From contig JAPOTT010000005.1 of NCBI GenBank assembly GCA_026709025.1, positions 1 to 64,000 of the forward strand: a DNA stretch of 64,000 bases, read 5' to 3'. A model generated the notes under the pieces. That model searched no databases. It was given only the letters and a program-made list of their open reading frames with translations, and was not told where the DNA came from. This document shows positions 58,339 to 64,000 of the stretch, one piece after another (the stretch's first letter is position 1; every line of letters starts with the position of its first letter). The DNA is from a bacterium (GTDB lineage Bacteria > Actinomycetota > Acidimicrobiia > Acidimicrobiales > Bin134). Made by a program: the position numbers and the translations under genes.

Positions 58339-58770
58339 CTAGAAATTGGTGTGCTGGGCTAAATGCGAGCGATATGTAGCATGTTCGGCGGAGTTCAACA
58401 ACGCACGCAAGCCAAACACCCAGCATGCATAGTCGCCGTCTAGCTTCATTCGCCCTGTCATGTAGGCCAGATCTGGGTGATCGCCGTTGGAAATTTCTGC
58501 CTTAGCATCGGCGTACTTGTAAACGATTCCTACGTTGGCATCTGCTAACTTGCCCGCAGCTATCTCCACAAGCCTGCCGTTGCAGATAACCATGTAGTAC
58601 GGCACCTTGTGTAGCAAACTATCTGGGTTTTCTGGCCCGCTAGCAGCCAATGGCACATCAACCACCTCAAAGTTAGCCACGCAATCTGTACCCGGCCGCT
58701 CGGGCCATGCTGAAGCGGCCTGATAGTTCAGCTCAAACCATTTCTGTGTAAGGTACTGAGCGCTTTGCAT
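58339..58770 (-). CDS. SCP2-like sterol/lipid-transfer protein
   Basis: 143 aa. LVEIAAGKLADANVGIVYKYADAKAEISNGDHPDLAYMTGRMKLDGDYACWV resembles the SCP2 fold, where a hydrophobic tunnel holds a lipid or acyl-CoA. Start: ATG 58770, directly 4 bp downstream of mca. The operon with acyl-CoA dehydrogenase supports a lipid role. A similar fold is also used by other small proteins. Confidence 0.62.
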   Translation of the reverse strand: MQSAQYLTQKWFELNYQAASAWPERPGTDCVANFEVVDVPLAASGPENPDSLLHKVPYYMVICNGRLVEIAAGKLADANVGIVYKYADAKAEISNGDHPDLAYMTGRMKLDGDYACWVFGLRALLNSAEHATYRSHLAQHTNF

Positions 58771-58774
58771 CTGC

Positions 58775-59626
58775 CTAGTGGATTCCTGCAAACAGATCTA
58801 TCTCGGGTATCTGTGCATCCACCAAACAACGGGCCCGCTCGTAATCCTCATAGGGGTAAGCTTCAGCTACATGATGATCTGCTAGGCCAAACCAAAACTT
58901 GGATTCGGGATCTACCTGCGTTGCGTGTGCCAAAAGGGCTGCAGAGCGACGGTGGAAGTGCGCAGAGCAATCCACGCGCGTGGTAATGGAAGCATCGTTG
59001 AATTCTCGATTGAACCAGCGCTCCTCATAGGGCGACTCCAAGCCCAGTTCCTGAAACTTAGCATGCAACGCATGCAGGCGCAGGCCAGACCATGTGACGT
59101 AGTACATCTTAAGCGGCTGCCACGGTTCTCCGGCCTCGGGAAAGGCATCGCAATCACCAGCGGCATCAAAGGCGGGGCTGCTAATTTCAGCCACCCGCAG
59201 ATGATCGGGATGGCGGTAACCCTGCTGATCGGGCCCGTAGGTGACTATCACATGGGGCCGCTCTTGCCTAATGAAACCCACCAAGCGTCCGACCGCCTCA
59301 TCTAAGGGGGCTTGAGCAAAGCAGCGAGGATCGGAGTTAGTTTCGCTGTCTTCCATACCGGAGTCTCTGTACCCCAAGTAATGCACGCTGCTGTAACCCA
59401 AAATATCGGCTGCGGCTGCCAACTCTTGGCGACGCACCTGCTCTATGTTCTCTAGTACCTCTGGCCTGTCCATGGCCGGGTTCAATACCTCGCCTTCTTC
59501 ACCACCGGTGCAACACACAAGCGAGGCCACCACACCGCTGTCGGTGTACATGGCTACAGTGGCCGACCCCTTAGAGGCTTCATCATCGGGATGGGCGTGA
59601 ACCGTGAGAAGACGATGCTCTTTCAG
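58775..59626 (-). CDS. mca: Mycothiol S-conjugate amidase
   Basis: LmbE/PIG-L zinc amidase that splits mycothiol conjugates for detoxification. The first ATG in the frame (59551) lies after the zinc-binding motif, whereas upstream in frame VHAHPDDEASKGSATVA is encoded. A CTG at 59626 that overlaps the whiB TGA as CTGA therefore appears to be the real start (283 aa). Other motifs are TCTGGE-like VCCTGGEEGEVLNPAMDRPE, GYRDSGM and YGPDQQGYRHPDH. Close paralogue MshB is the main alternative. Confidence 0.85.
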   Translation of the reverse strand: MKEHRLLTVHAHPDDEASKGSATVAMYTDSGVVASLVCCTGGEEGEVLNPAMDRPEVLENIEQVRRQELAAAADILGYSSVHYLGYRDSGMEDSETNSDPRCFAQAPLDEAVGRLVGFIRQERPHVIVTYGPDQQGYRHPDHLRVAEISSPAFDAAGDCDAFPEAGEPWQPLKMYYVTWSGLRLHALHAKFQELGLESPYEERWFNREFNDASITTRVDCSAHFHRRSAALLAHATQVDPESKFWFGLADHHVAEAYPYEDYERARCLVDAQIPEIDLFAGIH

Positions 59627-59919
59627 GCTGATTCCCGCTCGGTACGATGGCGCCGCAAGCCAATAACCGGAGTGGAGGGAGCAAAGCCAGCTTCGGCCCG
59701 CTCAATCTCCGACTCTCCACCCCAGAAACCAAGCTCACGCTGATCGCGCGCCCAAGAACGGCAGGCTCGAATCACCACGCAATCCCCACAAATCCTCCGA
59801 GCAGCGTTTTCACGCCTCTCTCGAGCCGAGGGGCGTTCACCCGCCGGAGGGAAAAATAGGTCGCTCTTCCCCGTACAGTTCGCATTTTCCATCCACCAAG
59901 GCCGAGGCTCCATTGCCAT
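59623..59919 (-). CDS. WhiB-family iron-sulfur transcription factor
   Basis: 98 aa with four cysteines in the WhiB pattern, Cys15, Cys44, Cys47 and Cys53 (C-x28-C-x2-C-x5-C), followed by GFWGGESEIERA, the beta-turn motif. It binds a [4Fe-4S] cluster and partners with sigma factor. Two start codons are close, 59919 and 59913; GGGAG lies 6 nt ahead of the second. It is the first gene of whiB-mca-SCP2-acyl-CoA dehydrogenase. Confidence 0.93.
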   Translation of the reverse strand: MAMEPRPWWMENANCTGKSDLFFPPAGERPSARERRENAARRICGDCVVIRACRSWARDQRELGFWGGESEIERAEAGFAPSTPVIGLRRHRTERESA

Positions 59920-59934
59920 CTCCCGCTGCTGCTG

Positions 59935-59950
59935 TTGTGTCTAAACACAA
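59935..59950. promoter_or_regulatory. Inverted repeat TTGTGT-N4-ACACAA upstream of whiB
   Basis: Perfect 6-bp arms with CTAA between, ending about 16 nt before the whiB start codon; candidate operator. Confidence 0.4.
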
Positions 59951-59961
59951 GAGCAAACGTT

Positions 59962-59985
59962 GTTTACTTTTCGGTTTACTTTTCG
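59962..59985. repeat. 12-bp tandem duplication in the whiB spacer
   Basis: GTTTACTTTTCG is repeated with no gap (59962-59973, 59974-59985). Confidence 0.85.
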
Positions 59986-60100
59986 CTAACAAGTAACAAT
60001 CCACATGTTGCACCACATAAGGCGCACCCATAGAGGAGTGCTGCTCTGTTCAGCTACGAATGTTAGACGTTTCTGCAAAACGCCGTCGGATACCTTATAT

Positions 60101-60123
60101 GAATAGTTTTCATAAAACTATTC
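60101..60123. promoter_or_regulatory. Perfect inverted repeat between whiB and the MaoC gene
   Basis: GAATAGTTTT and AAAACTATTC are perfect 10-bp arms around CAT. It lies 114 bp upstream of the MaoC start. It is A/T-rich with no trailing T-run, so an operator for a dimeric regulator is more likely than a terminator. Confidence 0.55.
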
Positions 60124-60236
60124 TGATTTGAGATAGCTGCTAATAGGACTTGCAAAAGCCCTGCTAGATAGCTTAGGGGTCTGCGGGCTGTTATTATCTG
60201 CTGCCTAAAGTTTTCTGAACCTCAAGAGGAGTCCCC

Positions 60237-61100
60237 ATGGCACTTGACCCATCCAAAGCTGGCATAAGCAGCCAACCAAGCATCTCTAGTTGGACCTCCA
60301 AAGATGCCCTTTTGTATGCCCTCGGCGTGGGTGCTGGCATGAGCGACCCCACCGGCTTTGAACTGGAGTTCACAACCGAAAACTCCCAAAGTATTATCCA
60401 AAAGGCTTTGCCCACCATGAGCGTGGTGCTTGGTGGCGGATTGCTGGCCGAAGAACACCCTTTGGCGAAGATTGGCAGCTTCAACATGACCATGTTGGTA
60501 CACGGCGAACAAGGTCTTACCCTCCACAAGCCGTTACCCGTGGAAGCTACCATTAGCGCAGTATCTAGGGTTGCGGGCATCTACGACAAAGGCAAGGCAG
60601 CCTTGGTTATATTAGAAACCGATGCCACAGACACAGCCGACAATCAGCCGCTGTTTTCCACCTCTAGTTCTTTGTTTATGCGTGGCGAAGGAGGTTTTGG
60701 GGGCGACCGAGGCCCGGCTAGTCCACCGCCTGTTCCAGAACGAACCAGCGACCATGTAGTTACCTACCAAACCCGCACAGACCAAGCTCTGCTGTATCGC
60801 CTCAACGGTGACCGCAATCCCTTGCACTCCGACCCCACTCTGGCCGCCGCTGCGGGCTTTGACAAGCCTATATTGCACGGTCTTTGCACCTACGGGTTTA
60901 CTGGAAGGGCTTTACTGCACGCTGTCTGTGGTAGCGACCCGACCCGTTTCAAAGCCATGCACGGACGCTTTTCTTCGCCGGTAATGCCCGGCGAAGCCCT
61001 AGACGTGCATATCTGGGACGAAGATAGTGGCTCAGCCCGATTCCAAACCCGCGTAGGCGACCGTGTGGTTCTAGATTCTGGAACCTTCACCTTTAGCTGA
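60237..61100 (+). CDS. MaoC-like (R)-specific enoyl-CoA hydratase 2
   Basis: 287 aa with two hotdog domains. The hydratase 2 motif YRLNGDRNPLHSDPTLAAAAGFDKPILHGL contains the catalytic Asp and His. N-terminal ALLYALGVGAG and the PTMSVVLGGG region are also typical. It adds water to 2-enoyl-CoA in fatty acid or polyketide-like metabolism. Start: ATG 60237 with AGAGGAG 5 nt away. Confidence 0.9.
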   Translation: MALDPSKAGISSQPSISSWTSKDALLYALGVGAGMSDPTGFELEFTTENSQSIIQKALPTMSVVLGGGLLAEEHPLAKIGSFNMTMLVHGEQGLTLHKPLPVEATISAVSRVAGIYDKGKAALVILETDATDTADNQPLFSTSSSLFMRGEGGFGGDRGPASPPPVPERTSDHVVTYQTRTDQALLYRLNGDRNPLHSDPTLAAAAGFDKPILHGLCTYGFTGRALLHAVCGSDPTRFKAMHGRFSSPVMPGEALDVHIWDEDSGSARFQTRVGDRVVLDSGTFTFS

Positions 61101-61173
61101 CTACCTTTAGCTGACGGTGGGAACTGGTGGCCGGTGAATTGCCTGTAGCTGACCACCTTTAGCTGACGGTGGG
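61089..61173. repeat. Repeats at the 3' end of the MaoC gene
   Basis: ACCTTTAGCTGA occurs at 61089-61100 (including the TGA stop), 61103-61114 and 61155-61166. The last two extend to a 19-bp identity. CCACC...GGTGG around the last copy could form a small hairpin. Confidence 0.85.
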
Positions 61174-61188
61174 CTGCCTAGTTGCTAG

Positions 61189-62808
61189 CTAGGTGTCGGC
61201 GAGGGCGAAAATACTGCCCCGCCTGTCGCCCACATAAATCACCCCGTTCCAAACTGCCGGGGTGGACTCTATGCAACCCCCCGGTGTAACCCGCCAGATT
61301 TCTTCGGGCTCGATTTGGGGTTCAGAAATGTCGTAGCCGTATATGGTGCCGTTGCAGTCGGCTTGGATCAACACATCGTCGATCACCACCGGAGACGACC
61401 ACACAGGGCCAGCTAGTCGCTTGCGCCACACAACCTCTCCTGTGGTGCGGCTAAGGCCATACAAATTACCAGCGCTAGCGGGCACATAAACCATCTCAGA
61501 GGTAATAGCCGGGGTAGCCCATACCCCATCAACCTCAGCTGTTCGCAAATCTGTAGCCCACACCAAAGGATCAGCAGCCGAGGGGTCTAGTTTGAGCATC
61601 TGCCCTAGTTGCTGGCTACGGGCATTGCCCCTTTCATATTCCACACCCACATATAGGTAACCCCCAGCATCGGCCACCACAGTGGCATCAACATCATCGC
61701 CCACCCAGTAACGAAACACCCGTTGCGGATCGCTGCCGTTAGCTAGCCCGGAAATGTCCCATCCCTGAACTAGCCCACCCGAGTTGCCAAAATACAAGGT
61801 GTTGCCCACCACGGTCATCCCACCTTCGATGGACACATTGTCGTCACCCAAGTCGTCTAGCAGCTCCTGATCCCACCCAGCGCTGTTGAACACCAACTCC
61901 GGGTCTATCGCTACTAGCCCCTCGGAGTCGTAGCTGCGATTTAACTTGACGATATGGAACTGGCTGTTTTCGCCGCCTTGAAATAGGTAGTCATCTAGCA
62001 CTAGCGAGGCACCATCCCAATCGTTATTCCACAAAATAGGCGACACGTCATAGGCGCTTAGCGACCAGAGTTGGATGGGCTCGACTCTGTCGTAGGCGAT
62101 GATCCTGAAGTAATTGTCACGCGAGCCGAAATACACCAAGGGGAAACCATCGGGGTCTACGGTTACCGATCCCTTCACCAGATCGCCCACCACATACTCA
62201 GCTAGCAGTTGCGTGCCGGTAGCCGCATCCAAAAAATGTACGCCAGGGGCAAAAGAGCCCACGATCACCCAGGATCGTCCCGCCCTTTCATCAACCACCG
62301 CAGGCTGGCCAGTCCAACCGGTGCCACACCAAAGGGTTACCCCCTCAGCCCAGCTAGTTTCAGAACACAAATCTAAATCGGGGGTACCGCTAAATTGCCA
62401 GAGCACCCGTGGAGCGCGCTTAGGTGCTGGCCCTGTGCCATAGAAAGTGCGGGTGGGGTTGCCCCTAAAGGTAAACAGCCCATCTGCTGTTCCGTACGGC
62501 CTGCCCACAGATTTAGGATCTACCCAGCCATCGTAGGGTTCTGGCGATGGGGTGGGGCTAGGGGTTGGGCTAGGAGTAGCGGTTGGGGTTGGGGTTGTAG
62601 GGGTGAGGGTTGTTTGGGTGGGCGCGGCATCGGTTGGGGTTGGTGCGGTTGGCAACATAACGGTGGGTGCCACGCCAGCAGTTGTAACCGTTTTATTGCT
62701 GGGCACCTGCTCCGCATTTGGGGCGCTCAAGTTGAGGGAAACAAGCAGCGCTACCCCAGCCGCAACCACCACCAACCCCAGCCCAGCCCATGCCCGCCAA
62801 TCACCCAC
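61189..62808 (-). CDS. Membrane-anchored PQQ-type beta-propeller protein
   Basis: 539 aa with an N-terminal membrane helix (about 8-27), a Thr/Pro linker with PTPSPTPSP, then repeated beta-propeller blades (FLDAATGTQLL, YLYVGVEYE, YGLSRTTGEVVWRKRLAGPVWSSPVVIDDVLI, AVWNGVIYVGDRRGSIFAL). It is probably an extracellular scaffold or quinoprotein-like structure; no cofactor residues can be defined. Convergent with the MaoC gene. Confidence 0.8.
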   Translation of the reverse strand: MGDWRAWAGLGLVVVAAGVALLVSLNLSAPNAEQVPSNKTVTTAGVAPTVMLPTAPTPTDAAPTQTTLTPTTPTPTATPSPTPSPTPSPEPYDGWVDPKSVGRPYGTADGLFTFRGNPTRTFYGTGPAPKRAPRVLWQFSGTPDLDLCSETSWAEGVTLWCGTGWTGQPAVVDERAGRSWVIVGSFAPGVHFLDAATGTQLLAEYVVGDLVKGSVTVDPDGFPLVYFGSRDNYFRIIAYDRVEPIQLWSLSAYDVSPILWNNDWDGASLVLDDYLFQGGENSQFHIVKLNRSYDSEGLVAIDPELVFNSAGWDQELLDDLGDDNVSIEGGMTVVGNTLYFGNSGGLVQGWDISGLANGSDPQRVFRYWVGDDVDATVVADAGGYLYVGVEYERGNARSQQLGQMLKLDPSAADPLVWATDLRTAEVDGVWATPAITSEMVYVPASAGNLYGLSRTTGEVVWRKRLAGPVWSSPVVIDDVLIQADCNGTIYGYDISEPQIEPEEIWRVTPGGCIESTPAVWNGVIYVGDRRGSIFALADT

Positions 62809-62928
62809 ACTGTTTACATTAGAGCCTGCATTAGGGCCTCGGGTGCATTATGGTCGACACATTCACTTAGGCACATTCACAAAGCGCTAGCGACCATACT
62901 GTCTTAGGTAACTGCTAGCATTTCGGCT

Positions 62929-63786
62929 ATGGGTAGATTTAGACGCACATTGGACACCGCTAAGGCTTCTTGGGCGGTTTTGCAACACGATAGAGAGCTA
63001 GCGCTGCTGCCGATAATGGGAGCATTAACCTCTCTCGCAGTAGTGATAGGCGTGGGTGTCCCAATCTGGTTGTCCACCAGCGGCATCAGCGGTGGCGAGG
63101 GCAGCGCTGGCAATGAGCCAATGCTGTGGATTGGTGGCCTCGTCATCGCCCTAGGTATCACCATCGTCACGGTTTTCTTCCATACTGCGGTTGTTGCGGG
63201 CGCTAGGGAACGCTTCAGCGGAGGCGACCCTACCATCGCTAGTGCAATCAAAACTGCTTTCTCCCTGCTAGGTGTCATCATTCCTTGGGCAATTCTGGCA
63301 ACCACTGTGGGGATGATCTTGCGGGCAATCCAAAACTCAGACAACATGGTCACTCGTTTCTTGGGCAGCCTGTTAAACATGGCTTGGGGGGTTCTAACCT
63401 TTTTGGTTGTGCCAATCTTGGTGGTTGAAAAAACTGGCCCCTTCCAATCTTTGCGGCGCTCTGGCGAACTGCTCCGCAAAACTTGGGGTGAAAACCTCAT
63501 CGCACAGGTGGGCTTCGGCCTAATCGGCTTTTTGGCCGCAATACCTGGCTTGATCATATTTGCCCTGGGTGCTGCTACTGGAGGCGCTGGGGCTGTTATC
63601 GGGGGTGTCATCGGCTTTGGTTGGATAGCACTTGTGGTGGTGGTTATCACCACGCTTACCGCCATCTTTCAGATGGCCTTATACCTTTATGCCACCACCG
63701 GACAGGTGCCAGATGGTTTTCAGGGCTCAGGTATGTCTGATGTGTTCAACGAGCGCTCTCAAGGCCCCTTGATGAGAGGCTTCTAA
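62929..63786 (+). CDS. DUF6159-type integral membrane protein
   Basis: 285 aa with at least five hydrophobic segments (about 26-48, 63-88, 103-125, 140-165, 195-250). ASWAVLQHDRELALLPIMGAL at the start, VVAGARERFSGGDPTIASAIKTA and LRRSGELLRKTWGENLIAQVG agree with the DUF6159 pattern as I remember it. Function unknown. Confidence 0.7.
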   Translation: MGRFRRTLDTAKASWAVLQHDRELALLPIMGALTSLAVVIGVGVPIWLSTSGISGGEGSAGNEPMLWIGGLVIALGITIVTVFFHTAVVAGARERFSGGDPTIASAIKTAFSLLGVIIPWAILATTVGMILRAIQNSDNMVTRFLGSLLNMAWGVLTFLVVPILVVEKTGPFQSLRRSGELLRKTWGENLIAQVGFGLIGFLAAIPGLIIFALGAATGGAGAVIGGVIGFGWIALVVVVITTLTAIFQMALYLYATTGQVPDGFQGSGMSDVFNERSQGPLMRGF

Positions 63787-63787
63787 G

Positions 63788-64000
63788 CTGTACCGCAATC
63801 CCCAAGCCGAAGCAGATGCTGTGGTTGGGGCGGGTCGGGTGGCTCGCCTGCTAGAGCCCTCGCCCCCAGCTGTTAACAGCGCACCCTGGTTTGCCGACGA
63901 CCCAGCCCACATTAGCGATATAGCCGGCGTTGATGCGCTAGCAGGCACAGATGTAAGTGATGATGTTGCAGTAGTGTCGGTAACTAGTGCTGGGAGCCTC
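63788..64000 (+). CDS. Start of an unidentified gene (3' end outside window)
   Basis: After the TAA at 63784-63786 a frame begins at CTG 63788 and stays open to the edge. Its translation (LYRNPQAEADAVVGAGRVARL, then EPSPPAVNSAPWFADDPAHISD) has the composition of a real protein. A GTG at 63821 is a possible start if CTG is not used. No family recognised. Confidence 0.5.
   Translation, partial: MYRNPQAEADAVVGAGRVARLLEPSPPAVNSAPWFADDPAHISDIAGVDALAGTDVSDDVAVVSVTSAGSL

Larger units (their letters stand above)
59920..60236. other. Divergent regulatory spacer of whiB and the MaoC gene
   Basis: 317 bases without a gene. It carries: a TTGTGT/ACACAA inverted repeat at 59935-59950 close to whiB; a perfect tandem GTTTACTTTTCG at 59962-59985; and a 10-bp-arm inverted repeat at 60101-60123. 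The Shine-Dalgarno AGAGGAG is at 60225-60231. No ORF or RNA gene is seen. Confidence 0.75.

Noticed and set aside
62904..63665. 253-codon minus-strand ORF
   Set aside because: Antisense shadow of the polytopic membrane protein on the plus strand; Pro/Thr/Ala-rich low-complexity product.

Overview
The window looks like a chromosomal stretch from a moderately GC-rich actinobacterium, most likely Acidimicrobiia-like. This placement is an inference. It rests on a WhiB-family iron-sulfur protein next to a mycothiol S-conjugate amidase, on the PimA/PatA/PgsA phosphatidylinositol-mannoside block, and on the gene order HIT - pgsA - patA - pimA - (two extra genes) - pdxS - pdxT - yebC facing ruvABC, which is classic actinobacterial synteny. 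No rRNA, tRNA, CRISPR array, insertion sequence or prophage was seen.

Layout. 1-4634 (-) is the 5' part of a very large secreted kexin-like subtilase with Calx-beta-type repeats; it runs off the left edge. 4749-6434 (-) is an AAA ATPase of the DUF4143 type with an unexpected C-terminal beta-rich domain. 6568-11425 (-) is a compact vitamin operon, folE-folP-(degenerate phosphatase)-folB-folK-panC-nadC, with several 4-base ATGA/GTGA overlaps. 11510-15115 (+) is a fused indolepyruvate:ferredoxin oxidoreductase. 15211-24912 (-) is a peptide-type ABC importer: four tandem substrate-binding lipoproteins, three of them sharing 740 bp of identical DNA, followed by two permeases and no ATPase. 25007-29806 (-) is a BMP-type (nucleoside-like) ABC importer. 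Divergent from it are two overlapping PLP enzymes and an 8-oxoguanine-deaminase-like amidohydrolase (29898-34075, +). ligA (34043-36904, -) carries an internally duplicated helix-hairpin-helix module. Then come a coiled-coil protein, ruvC-ruvA-ruvB (+), and the long minus operon from a DapF-like/ATPase pair through HIT, pgsA, patA, pimA, a dead M48 peptidase, a DUF3048 lipoprotein, pdxS, pdxT and yebC (50492-39846).

The right part holds an S9 peptidase, a family III CoA-transferase resembling 2-methylfumaryl-CoA isomerase, two paralogous surface proteins ending in LADTG plus a membrane anchor, a universal stress protein, a MarP-like serine protease, an acyl-CoA dehydrogenase, an SCP2-like protein, mca, a whiB gene, a MaoC hydratase, a PQQ-propeller lipoprotein-like protein, a DUF6159 membrane protein and a gene fragment at the right edge.

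The most unusual signals are: (i) recurring short tandem duplications that straddle or abut stop codons, and in-frame 15-27 bp minisatellites inside otherwise conserved genes (folK, ligA, patA); (ii) the duplicated LigA HhH module; (iii) gene-conversion-like homogenisation of three transporter lipoprotein genes; (iv) enzymes that have lost their catalytic residues inside conserved operons; and (v) the transporter/PLP/deaminase cluster as a possible undescribed purine- or amino-acid-related pathway. No clearly new defence or mobile system was found.
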